Below, one piece after another: positions 42,181 through 50,014 of a stretch of 64,000 nt of DNA. The notes under the pieces were generated by a model. It saw only the letters and a list, made by a program, of their open reading frames with translations. It did not search any database and was not told where the DNA came from. Both the position numbers and the translations under genes were made by a program. Source of the DNA: Senegalimassilia faecalis (GTDB lineage: Bacteria > Actinomycetota > Coriobacteriia > Coriobacteriales > Eggerthellaceae); the NCBI RefSeq assembly GCF_004135645.1, contig NZ_SDPW01000001.1, forward strand, positions 1,116,001 to 1,180,000, written 5' to 3'. Positions within the stretch are counted from its first letter, which is position 1; each line of letters starts with the position of its first letter.

Positions 42181-42195
42181 TAAATGGCTATTTAG
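42181..42195 (+). other. Inversion site 3 (forward)
   Basis: TAAATGGCTATTTAG. Recombination with site 2 would invert 1.48 kb (half hsdS and recombinase) and join TRD1' to cassette copy 2 on the plus strand. Confidence 0.75.
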
Positions 42196-42842
42196 AAGAA
42201 CTGGCACGCGCCATGTATGTGAACGCAATGCAAGAACATGCAGATAGTGCCGCGCTGCGCGATTTAGCAGAATTCAATCCGGAAACGTATTCGCCTAAAG
42301 AAAACTGGAGTGCTGTAAGCTACATTGATACCAGCGCCCTTATGCTAAACGATCTGGCAGGGCTTCAGCACTTCAATCTCGCCGAAGAAAAGCTTCCAGC
42401 CAGAGCTCGTCGCAAGGTCTCCGACGGTGACATTCTCTACTCAACCGTTAGGCCCAATCAAAACCATTATGGATTGCTGTACGGTCCGGTGCCGCATATG
42501 TTGGCCTCTACAGCTTTCGCAGTAATACGACCAAACGATACGATCATGTCCCCGCTTGTCTACCTCGCACTTACAGATGCGAGAATTACCAAGACGCTCC
42601 AACAGCTTGCCGAAACAAGCACTTCAACCATTCCGTCGATTAGACCAGTAGACCTTGAGCAAATTGCTGTACTAGTACCTTCGGATGAATGCGGGAATGA
42701 AATTGCCGCTCAAATTGGAACAGCTTTCAAACAGATCGATTGCAATAAACGAGAAAATCGTAAGCTTGCCGCTCTCCGTGACGCTCTTCTCCCCAAACTC
42801 ATGTCGGGTGAAATCGACGTTTCGAAAGTAGACCTCACGCAG

Positions 42843-42857
42843 CTAAATAGCCATTTA
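42843..42857 (-). other. Inversion site 4 (reverse)
   Basis: CTAAATAGCCATTTA at the end of cassette copy 2. Confidence 0.75.
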
Positions 42858-42891
42858 CCAAAGTGGCGGGCGATCTGTTGCAAATTCAGGG

Positions 42892-42930
42892 GCATCCCTA
42901 CATACCTGCCACAACTGCAACTGCTGTCAC
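42892..42930 (-). repeat. Element-end inverted repeat, right copy (39 bp)
   Basis: The reverse complement matches 21706-21744 at 31 of 39 positions. Confidence 0.55.
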
Positions 42931-42976
42931 GCAAGCATGTGTTGGAACCATGAAAGTTTGGTACTTCTTGGAGTTT

Positions 42977-42997
42977 GGGACCACTTTGGGACCACTT
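42977..42997 (+). promoter_or_regulatory. Integrase arm-type sites, right end
   Basis: GGGACCACTT at 42977 and 42988, matching the left-end sites at 20401-20433. Confidence 0.65.
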
Positions 42998-43010
42998 GGG
43001 GGTCCAGACA

Positions 43011-43043
43011 AAGAAAAAGGTCACAAGCTTGAGCCTGTGACCT
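43011..43043 (-). terminator. Element-supplied terminator for tRNA-fMet
   Basis: AGGTCACA / TGTGACCT stem with ten-base loop. The A run on the plus side becomes T on the minus strand just after the tRNA 3' end. Confidence 0.75.
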
Positions 43044-43051
43044 GGTGTTTC

Positions 43052-43128
43052 TGGTCGCGGGGGCAGGATTTGAACCTACGGCCTCCGGGTTATGAGCCCG
43101 GCGAGCTACCAGACTGCTCCACCCCGCA
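43052..43128 (-). tRNA. Initiator tRNA-fMet (CAT), rebuilt by the element (attR)
   Basis: 77 bases with encoded CCA. The anticodon stem CCGGG/CCCGG around CTCATAA has the three G-C pairs that mark initiator tRNA. The 1:72 pair is only a U-G wobble, also fitting an initiator, where that pair is weak. The 5' part comes from the chromosome; the 3' part, from the anticodon loop on, is supplied by the inserted element, and a second 3' copy is at 20248-20295. Confidence 0.92.
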
Positions 43129-43342
43129 TCGTGCGACCCGCTTTCCAGAAGTTGTAAGCGCTTCGGAAAAGCTGCAAGAAAGAACTATACGCGCGGTTTC
43201 GCGTATGTGCAAGTAAAACCTTGCTCATCACAAAACCGTCACAATTAAGTTGCCTGCGTTCGCCGTTTGCCGCATGCTGCGGTTGGCGTACAATCGCACG
43301 AAACGGCAGCAAGCCGTGCTGGTATCGCGAAAAGAGGGACCT

Positions 43343-44254
43343 ATGCAAATCATCACCGATCAGGTTTACGCATTCTCGAAGGACAACAAACCCTGCGCCA
43401 CCGCCAAGCCGGGCGAGGTGCTGCAGTTCAACACGCTCGACTGCTTCAGCAACCGCATCCCCGACGAGAGCACCACCATGGCCGATCTCGATTACACGTA
43501 CGGCTTCGCGAACCCCGCCGCCGGCCCTGTGTACATCGAAGGCGCCGAGCCGGGCGACGTGCTGGTGGTGGACATTTACGACGTGAAAGTTGCCGACGAG
43601 GGCACCATCGCCACCGACGACCATTGCGGCCCGCTGTTCGAAACGACGGGCTACCGCACGAAGAAAATCCCCATCAAGGACGGCATGGCCACGTTTAACC
43701 AGGTCAGCTTCCCGATTGACCCCATGATCGGCGTCATCGGCATCGCGCCTTCGGGCCCCGACGTCATCGACGGCTTCGTGGGCAGTCACGGCGGCAACAT
43801 GGACAACAAGAAAATCACGAAGGGCACGCGCCTGTATTTCCCCGTGCGCGTCCCCGGCGCGTTGCTGCAGATGGGCGACGTGCACGCCACCATGGGCGAT
43901 GCCGAGCTGTGCGGCACCGGCATCGAGATTCCGGCCGAAATCACCGTGCGTGTGCAGCTGGTGAAAGACTTCGAGCTGAACTGGCCCGTGCTGGAAACGT
44001 TCGGCGCGCAGGGCAAGTGGTATGTGAACGCCTGCGCCCCGCATTACGAAGAAGCCCTGATGAACGCCTCGAAGGAGCTGCAACGCCTGCTCATGCGCAT
44101 CACCGGCTGGGACGCGGTGGAAACCTACATGTATATGTCGGTGCAAAGCGACGTGGAGATCAGCCAGGGCTGCGAGCCGTGCGAAGTCGAGCTGTCCCTG
44201 CGCATCGGTACGCCGAAGCTGCCGCAGTTCCCCTCGCTCGTGCCGCAGCCGTAA
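43343..44254 (+). CDS. Acetamidase/formamidase family protein
   Basis: 303 residues from ATG 43343 with AGAGGGA before it; the open frame upstream lacks a site. FmdA/AmdA features: GPVYIEGAEPGDVLVVDIYDV near residue 57, then GVIGIAPSG, VGSHGGNMDNKKITKGTRLYFPV and LLQMGDVHATMGDAELCGTGIEI, the metal and active-site regions of the family. It hydrolyses short amides to ammonia and an acid. A permease gene follows after 520 bases but has its own spacer, so cotranscription is unlikely. Confidence 0.9.
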   Translation: MQIITDQVYAFSKDNKPCATAKPGEVLQFNTLDCFSNRIPDESTTMADLDYTYGFANPAAGPVYIEGAEPGDVLVVDIYDVKVADEGTIATDDHCGPLFETTGYRTKKIPIKDGMATFNQVSFPIDPMIGVIGIAPSGPDVIDGFVGSHGGNMDNKKITKGTRLYFPVRVPGALLQMGDVHATMGDAELCGTGIEIPAEITVRVQLVKDFELNWPVLETFGAQGKWYVNACAPHYEEALMNASKELQRLLMRITGWDAVETYMYMSVQSDVEISQGCEPCEVELSLRIGTPKLPQFPSLVPQP

Positions 44255-44775
44255 GGTTTGCGTGGGCGCTGGCGGGCGAGCGCGTTGCGGGGCTGCCGGT
44301 GAGCGCCGGCGCGAATCGCTGGCGGGCGGCGGCGCGGTTCGCCGTAGCGCGAATCACGGGGGGCAGCTTGCCTGCCCGCGTGCGAACACAGCTTGCCGGT
44401 GCGGCTCGTTGTCTTCGCAAGCACCTGCAACGCTTGCGTTCGCGTAACCGTTCGCAACGCAAAAAACGCCGTTCGCCAAGCGCGAGCAAGAAAACTTCTC
44501 CGGTACGCGCACGAAGCACATATGTCGAACCAAAGCGAAAAGAGGCCCGTTTTCCCACAAAAATGGGCCTCTTTCCATCTTCGCAAGCCGCCGATTTCGC
44601 CCATATCGGCCAAAAGCAGCACTCATACGTGACTTTTACGGTCACATTTGCAAAAACGCGTATTCGCTTTACTGCGTCAAAGTGGTAAAGTACCCGCATA
44701 TTGCGCAGAGCCGGGGGACCAGCTTCCGGCCCTGCGCAATGTTCATTTTCCCAAGAAGAAAGAGAGGACAGGGAA
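44255..44775. other. Spacer before APC permease
   Basis: About 520 bases without a supportable gene; one clear terminator (44539-44574). The AT-rich part at 44620-44700 probably carries the permease promoter, but no strong consensus boxes stand out. Confidence 0.45.
44539..44574 (+). terminator. Terminator hairpin
   Basis: AAAGAGGCCC and GGGCCTCTTT with a 16-base loop; the A/T-flanked stem can act in both directions. Confidence 0.7.
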
Positions 44776-46176
44776 ATGGCAGCAGGAAACGCCCCCGCAA
44801 AAGGTGGCGCGGGGGACAACATCGAGCAGTTCGGCTATAAGCAAGAGCTGCGCCGCGGGATGGGCCTGTGGGACGTCGTGATGTATGGCGTTCTGTTCAT
44901 GGTTATCATCGCGCCGCAATCCATCTTCGGTTCCATTCAGCAGAACAGCCATGGCATGACGCCGCTGGTGTACATCATCGGCTTCGTGGCCATCATGTTC
45001 ACCGCCATGAGCTACATGCGCATGTCTGGCCGGTTCCCCATCGCGGGTTCCGTGTACTCGTACGTGCAGCGCGGCATCAACCCGCACGTCGGCTTCATTG
45101 CCGGCTGGCTGATCCTGCTGGACTACATTCTGGTTCCGTCCCTGCTCATCGTCATGGTCATGAACTGGGGCACCGCATTGATCCCCAACAGCCCGGCATG
45201 GTTGTGGGCCGTGGTGTTCATTGCGTTCAACACGTTCGTGAACATCCGCGGTATCCAGATGAGCCGCGGCGTTGACTGGGTCATCTTCGTCATCGAGGTG
45301 CTGGCCGTTATCGCGTTCATCGCGTTGGGCTGCAACTTCGTTATGGGCGGCGGCGGCGCGGGCGGCTTCGTGCTTGACCCGATTTACCAGGAAGGCCAGG
45401 TCGACGCGCACTTCATCGCTTCCGGCATCTCCCTGGCGGCGCTTTCGTTCCTCGGCTTCGACGGCATGTCCACGCTGGCTGAGGAAACCCGCGAGCCCGA
45501 GAAGAACATCGGTCGCGGCATCCTGATTGCGCTGTGCGCCATCATCGTCGTGTTCGTTGCGCAGACCTACATCGCCGCTATCGTGCAGCCCGACTGGGCG
45601 AACACCGACCCCGACATGGGCTTCTTCGATTCCGTCATGCTGGTGGGCGGCCCGGTCTTCTACAAGATCATGCTCGTCATCAACATCGTGGCCATCGGCA
45701 TCGCTAACATCATGAACGCTCAGATGGCGTCCTCGCGCCTGCTGTTCTCCATGGGCCGCGACGGCGTTATCCCGAAGGTGTTCGGCAAGGTGCATCCGAA
45801 GTATCAGACGCCTTGGTTCTCCGCGGTGTTCCTGGGCGTGGTGACGCTGTGCCTGTCCATCCCCATGGGCGACAAGATGACCGAGCTGGCCGGCCTGGTG
45901 AACTTCGGCGCGCTGGCTTCGTTCATCCTGCTGAACTTCGCCGTGTTCCTGTTCTTCTTCATCCGCGAGAAGAAGCGCAACACGCTCGGCGACATCGTGA
46001 AGTACCTCATCTGCCCCTGGATCGGCATCGCCATTCTGGTGTACGTGTTCACCGGCTTCGAGACGATGACGTACGTCGTCGGTATCGTGTGGCTGGTCAT
46101 CGGCCTGATCATCGGTGCAGTGAAGTCGAAGGGCTACAGGGAAGTGCCCGAGGCGTTCAAGCACCTGGAGGTGTAG
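44776..46176 (+). CDS. APC-superfamily amino acid permease
   Basis: 466 residues from ATG 44776 (AGAGGACAGGGAA before it), 12 membrane helices. The APC consensus appears in helix 1 (MYGVLFMVIIAPQSIFGSIQ), in SGRFPIAGSVYSYVQRGINP, and in LSFLGFDGMSTLAEETREPEK, all typical of amino acid or polyamine transporters. The substrate is not readable. A universal stress protein gene follows after 345 bases. Confidence 0.92.
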   Translation: MAAGNAPAKGGAGDNIEQFGYKQELRRGMGLWDVVMYGVLFMVIIAPQSIFGSIQQNSHGMTPLVYIIGFVAIMFTAMSYMRMSGRFPIAGSVYSYVQRGINPHVGFIAGWLILLDYILVPSLLIVMVMNWGTALIPNSPAWLWAVVFIAFNTFVNIRGIQMSRGVDWVIFVIEVLAVIAFIALGCNFVMGGGGAGGFVLDPIYQEGQVDAHFIASGISLAALSFLGFDGMSTLAEETREPEKNIGRGILIALCAIIVVFVAQTYIAAIVQPDWANTDPDMGFFDSVMLVGGPVFYKIMLVINIVAIGIANIMNAQMASSRLLFSMGRDGVIPKVFGKVHPKYQTPWFSAVFLGVVTLCLSIPMGDKMTELAGLVNFGALASFILLNFAVFLFFFIREKKRNTLGDIVKYLICPWIGIAILVYVFTGFETMTYVVGIVWLVIGLIIGAVKSKGYREVPEAFKHLEV

Positions 46177-46521
46177 CGGCGCGGCCGGCAGGCTTTCGAC
46201 TGGGAAAGCGTCCGGCGTGTTGCGAACGTGACAACATGGTAACGCTGTCTGCGTAGGCGGCGCTTTGAGGGGTTCTGCGGCTGCGCGCTGCGGGACCCCT
46301 TGCTATACTGGAGAAGAGCCTGATGAGCGCGCAGTTTACGCACGTGGTGAATCCGGCGAAGCGTAGGTTTTCGCACGAGCTGCGTTGGCAGGCTTGCTGC
46401 TTTGCGTGGCTGGTGGGGAGCTGACTTCTGCTTCGCTGGGCGCGTGATGCGCTTGGCATGGTGTTGAGCTGCGGGTTATGCGTTGCGTGCTGAAAACCCG
46501 CCGGAAAAAGGAGGGATTGCC
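46177..46521. other. Spacer between permease and Usp
   Basis: No gene seen. TATACT at 46304-46309 is a possible -10 box, with transcription starting about 200 bases before the Usp start. Confidence 0.35.
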
Positions 46522-47001
46522 ATGTTGTACGATGCGATTGTCGTTCCGTTCGACGGTTCCGCGTCCGCTCGCGCGGCGCTTGACGAGGCCGTGCGTTTCG
46601 CAAAGGAAGACCCGGGCCTGGTTCTGCACGTCATTCAGATTGCGGACTTGGAGCAGGCTGCTGTGGCGCTGCTGGAGTCCAAGGGCGTCGACCTGTCCGA
46701 AAGCGCGGTGCCCATGGGCATGCGCGACGCGGTCGAGGCGGTTACGCAGCAGGCGTCGGAGCGCTTGCGCACGCAGGTCGATGGCGTGCTGCGCAGCCTG
46801 ATGAACGAGAAGCGCGTCAGCTTGCTGCCCGAGGTGCATCCGGGCGACCAGATCGTGCAATACGCGAAAGACAACAGCTGCGACCTTATCATCATGGGTA
46901 GCCGCGGACTTGGTGCGCTGCGCGGGATGCTGGGCAGCGTCAGCAGCTACGTGCTGCGTGAGGCTACGGTTCCCGTGCTGGTGGTGAAAGCGGGCGAGTA
47001 G
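46522..47001 (+). CDS. Universal stress protein (UspA family)
   Basis: 159 residues from ATG 46522 with AAAGGAGG eight bases upstream. The fold signals are YDAIVVPFDGSASARAALDE at the start and the ATP-binding GSRGLGALRGMLGSVS near the end (G-x2-G-x9-G-S-like), then PVLVVK. It probably binds ATP and responds to stress or growth arrest; the nearby amino acid permease may use it as a partner, as seen for some transporters. Confidence 0.93.
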   Translation: MLYDAIVVPFDGSASARAALDEAVRFAKEDPGLVLHVIQIADLEQAAVALLESKGVDLSESAVPMGMRDAVEAVTQQASERLRTQVDGVLRSLMNEKRVSLLPEVHPGDQIVQYAKDNSCDLIIMGSRGLGALRGMLGSVSSYVLREATVPVLVVKAGE

Positions 47002-47128
47002 CGGCCTGGTTGCAACCTGTGGAGAAATGGCGAAGGCAGGCGGTTTGGCCCGAAAAGTTACAATTGCCCCTTGCGAATGCGACAGGTCTTCGGTATAGTT
47101 CATATTCGCGCTTCGGAAGAAGCCGTGT

Positions 47129-47204
47129 GCCAACGTGGCTCAGCTGGTAGAGCAGCGCTCTCGTAAAGCGCAGGTCACCGGTTCGAATCCGGTCGTTGGC
47201 TCCA
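47129..47204 (+). tRNA. tRNA-Thr (anticodon CGT)
   Basis: 76 bases. Acceptor GCCAACG / CGTTGGC, D arm GCTCAGCTGGTAGAGC, anticodon stem GCGCT/AGCGC with loop CTCGTAA, T arm ACCGGTTCGAATCCGGT and encoded CCA. Confidence 0.95.
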
Positions 47205-47213
47205 CGAATGTAC

Positions 47214-47239
47214 GAGGGTTCCGCAAGGGGCCCTCTTTT
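47214..47239 (+). terminator. Terminator after tRNA-Thr
   Basis: GAGGGTTCC, loop GCAA, GGGGCCCTC, then TTTT; nine pairs including two wobbles. Confidence 0.8.
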
Positions 47240-47405
47240 CGTGTATGGGGTGACAGGGCCGCTGAGCGCTTCGCGTTTGAGGTATGTGACGCGCCCTTCG
47301 GGCGCTTCCTATGAGGTGCGGAGCTTTCGCTTCGCGCTACAAGTTCTTGCTGCAAGCCTGATTTGCTTGCTGGGCATATTTCGCAGCAACCGCAATTCGT
47401 GGCCT

Positions 47406-47449
47406 CGAGCGAAAGCTCGACACTAAATAGAAAGCGCCGTAGGTGCGCC
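47406..47449 (+). repeat. Intergenic hairpin repeat, copy 1
   Basis: CGAGC-GAAA-GCTCG followed by AATAGAAAGCGCCG and a second small hairpin. The same order occurs at 51418-51462. The 300-base spacer around it holds no gene. Confidence 0.55.
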
Positions 47450-47502
47450 ACTGTCTTTGCCGAACGCTTGCAGGCCCAAAAGTATGTGAGCGCTTCTCGC
47501 GT

Positions 47503-47540
47503 AAAAAGGGGGTCGAGCGTTCGCTCGACCCCCTTTTTTT
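47503..47540. terminator. Bidirectional terminator
   Basis: GGGGGTCGAGCG, loop TTCG, CTCGACCCCC with A5 before and T7 after. It lies nine bases past the MurT-GatD stop and serves that minus-strand gene. Confidence 0.9.
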
Positions 47541-47548
47541 GCTTCGTC

Positions 47549-49792
47549 CTACTTCGCTCCTAGCTTTCCGCACATGAAGGCGTTTGCTGCTTGCTCGGGC
47601 GCGTCGTCAAGCGGCGTCAGCGTCAACGGCTCTTTGCCGGTGCGCTTCGCGTGGCGCTCGAGTGCGCGTTCAAGCAGCCAATCGGCAATCTGCGGGTTCT
47701 TCGCCAGCAGCGGTCCGTGCAGGTACGTGCCCAGCACGTTTTTGTAACGCACGCCGTCCTGCTTCGTTTCCTCGTTGTTGCCCAGGCCCGTGTTCGAAAC
47801 CACGGTGCCGAACGGTTCCACACCCTCGTCCAGGTACGTGCGGCCGGCGTGGTTCTCGTAGCCTACCACCGGCGTATCGGAAAGCGGGCTGCGCAGGGCG
47901 ATATTGCTGACCAAGCGGTCGGCTGACGTGCCGGGGCGCCCGGTGGTCATGCCGACAAGCCCCAGGCCAGGCACCTTTTCGCCGTCGACCAGCCATTCGC
48001 GTCCCAACATCTGATAGCTGCCGCAAATGGCCAGAAGCGGGCCGCCGTCCTGCACGTATGCGTCCAGGTCATCGCGCATGGCCACGATATCGGCGCTTGC
48101 CAGTTTCTGTTCGCGGTCGGGGCTGCCGCCCATCATGATCAGGTCGACGCCGGCAAGGTCCACGCTGTCGCCGTGGCACACGCGGCGAACCTCAACGGGA
48201 ATGCCGCGCCAAGCCAGGCGCTGTTCAAGCACGCGCACGTTGCCGCCGTCGCCGTACAGGTTCAGCAGGTCGGGGAACAGATGCGCGATAACCACGGGCG
48301 CGCCCTTGACGCTTTCGCCATCGGCGCTTGCCGCCTCTGGCCCCGCCTGCTCGCCAGTTGCCTTCGCGCCGTAATCGCGTGGCCGCGGCGCATCGCCAGG
48401 CGCGGGTACAACCTCTCCACCTGCGGAAACGACTGCATCAAGTGCGGCCTTGCATCCCGGCAGCGACGTGTAGTTCGCGATGATGTACGCGCTTACCTCG
48501 CGCGGCTGCTGCGCAATGCGCGCTAGCAGGTCGTCCGCGTCCTCCACCACTTCGGCGGCAATGCCGGCGTACTTCAGGCGCACGGCCATGTCGCGACCGC
48601 GGATGCCGCCGGCGTACGCTACCAGCGGGCCGGCCTGCGCCAGCTCCTCGAAGTCGATGTCCCACAGCCACGACACGTCGTGCCCGTCGGCCTCCTTGTC
48701 GTTGATGAAGAACGCCATCACCTTCGGCGTGGGGTCCTGCGCCACGATTTTCAGGTTCTGATTGAAGCCGGTGGGGTTTTTGGCGAGGTTCAAAAGTACG
48801 CGACGCCCCGCCAAATCGTAGGTTTGCAGGCGCCCGTTTTGTGGGTCGAACGCATCGATGGCGCCCTGCAACGCCTCGTTCGTGCAGCCCAGCAAGCTTG
48901 CCGCCACGCCTACGGCCGCCAGATTGTACACCATGTACGCTCCGGAAAACGGCGCGGAAACAGAAAACGCGCCCGCGCGCCCGCCGTCTGCAGCACCCGG
49001 TTTCACCAGGGAAAACGCCAGCCCTGTAGCGTCAAGCTTCACGTTTTCGGCCGCAAAGTCCAGTGTCGGCCGCGCGAACCCGCACTTCGGGCAGTGCCAC
49101 TTGCCCAGCTGTCCGTACTGGCGCCAGTCATACTCGAACATGGCGGAGCAGCGCTGGCACATGGTGGCGTCGGTGACGGTGTTTTGCGCCAGCCCCATGC
49201 TCTCGCTCACGCCGAACGCGATGGAGCGCGTGTGCTCGCGCCCGGGCAGCTGCGCGGCGCGGTCGGCAATCGACGCGCACAGCGGATCGTCGGCGTTGTA
49301 CACCAGCACGGTTTTCGGTGAGCTTCCCAGCGCGCCCACGATGCTGTCCTGGATGCGGTCGATTTCGCCGCAGCGGTCCAGCTGATCGCGGAACAGGTTC
49401 AGCAGCAGCACGTAATCGGCCTGCAGCTGCGGCAGAATCTTCGCCAACCACAGCTCGTCGGACTCGAAGATGCCCCAATCGGCCGCGCCGGCATGCAGCA
49501 GCGCCGTGGACACGCCCGAGTCCAGGTTCGCGCCCGTACGGTTGCAAACAACATGTTGACCTGCGCGTTCGAGCACGTCGGCCAGCAAGTTCGTCACCGT
49601 GGTCTTGCCGTTGGTGCCCACAATGCACACGCTTCCGCGCCCCAGCTTTCCGCGCAGGTGCGCAATAAGCTGCGGGTCCACGTACAGGGCAACCTTGCCG
49701 GGGAAGTTCGCGGCGGGCCGGCGGAACACGTTTTTCAATCCCCACGTGGACACGGCGCTCACGGCGCGCGCGGCGGTGAATTTCAAGCCCAT
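47549..49792 (-). CDS. murT-gatD: Fused MurT-GatD lipid II isoglutaminyl synthase
   Basis: 747 residues in one uninterrupted frame from ATG 49792 (GAGG six bases upstream). Residues 1-455 are MurT: Mur-ligase ATP motif CIVGTNGKTTVTNLLADVL, LFRDQLDRCGEIDRIQ, the four-Cys ribbon (CQRC ... CPKC), and the C-terminal DUF1727-like NPTGFNQNLKIV. A 40-residue Pro/Ala/Glu linker follows, then GatD (about 499-747): HLFPDLLNLYGDGGN, nucleophile Cys in LLAICGSYQMLG, His in YENHAGRTYL and YLHGPLL. The pair amidates the D-Glu of lipid II to D-isoglutamine using glutamine. In Staphylococcus these are two genes; here they are one polypeptide. Confidence 0.92.
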   Translation of the reverse strand: MGLKFTAARAVSAVSTWGLKNVFRRPAANFPGKVALYVDPQLIAHLRGKLGRGSVCIVGTNGKTTVTNLLADVLERAGQHVVCNRTGANLDSGVSTALLHAGAADWGIFESDELWLAKILPQLQADYVLLLNLFRDQLDRCGEIDRIQDSIVGALGSSPKTVLVYNADDPLCASIADRAAQLPGREHTRSIAFGVSESMGLAQNTVTDATMCQRCSAMFEYDWRQYGQLGKWHCPKCGFARPTLDFAAENVKLDATGLAFSLVKPGAADGGRAGAFSVSAPFSGAYMVYNLAAVGVAASLLGCTNEALQGAIDAFDPQNGRLQTYDLAGRRVLLNLAKNPTGFNQNLKIVAQDPTPKVMAFFINDKEADGHDVSWLWDIDFEELAQAGPLVAYAGGIRGRDMAVRLKYAGIAAEVVEDADDLLARIAQQPREVSAYIIANYTSLPGCKAALDAVVSAGGEVVPAPGDAPRPRDYGAKATGEQAGPEAASADGESVKGAPVVIAHLFPDLLNLYGDGGNVRVLEQRLAWRGIPVEVRRVCHGDSVDLAGVDLIMMGGSPDREQKLASADIVAMRDDLDAYVQDGGPLLAICGSYQMLGREWLVDGEKVPGLGLVGMTTGRPGTSADRLVSNIALRSPLSDTPVVGYENHAGRTYLDEGVEPFGTVVSNTGLGNNEETKQDGVRYKNVLGTYLHGPLLAKNPQIADWLLERALERHAKRTGKEPLTLTPLDDAPEQAANAFMCGKLGAK

Positions 49793-50014
49793 GGTTTCCT
49801 CGCTTAAACTCGGTTTCGTTGCTGCCAGTATATCGCCCGCGCCGCCTGCCGCCTGCCGCCTGCGCTGTTCAACGTTAAAAGACCGAGAAGTTTTCTTACA
49901 GCTTGCCGGGTGCAAAACCAGTTTTGCTATAGTTACCACTTGCGCGCAAAAGTGAGGAACGCGCCAAGAAGAAAGAAGGATCCGTGGAAAACAACGCAAT
50001 AAAGGCGGTGGGAC

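Larger units (their letters stand above)
42181..42857 (+). repeat. TRD2 cassette, copy 2 (677 bp)
   Basis: Second copy of 40052-40728 in the same orientation, bounded by forward site 42181-42195 and reverse site 42843-42857. Confidence 0.92.
42183..42953 (+). pseudogene. Silent 3' hsdS cassette (TRD2 copy)
   Basis: The frame begins at N-G-Y-L inside site 3 and encodes the same TRD2 as hsdS, then continues past L-N-S-H-L for about 32 codons (PKWRAICCKFRGIPTYLP...) into element-end sequence. It lacks a first half and a ribosome site, so it is silent until an inversion places TRD1' in front of it. It may also be a template for gene conversion. Confidence 0.8.
20290..43099. mobile_element. Integrative and mobilizable element in tRNA-fMet (about 22.8 kb)
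   Basis: Bounded by a partial tRNA copy on the left and the intact tRNA on the right. Integrase is at the left end. Motif GGGACCACTT is repeated near both ends. Inside are an excisionase-like gene, a RecA-fold ATPase, MobC, a coupling protein and a relaxase, but no other secretion genes, so transfer would need a helper. Cargo: an unknown zinc-finger-like protein, a Tn554-like recombinase trio, and an inverting type I restriction system. Confidence 0.85.

Noticed and set aside
40052-42857. Duplicated hsdS half considered as an insertion sequence or transposon
   Set aside because: No transposase ends or target duplications; the repeats are specificity domains bounded by inversion sites next to a recombinase.
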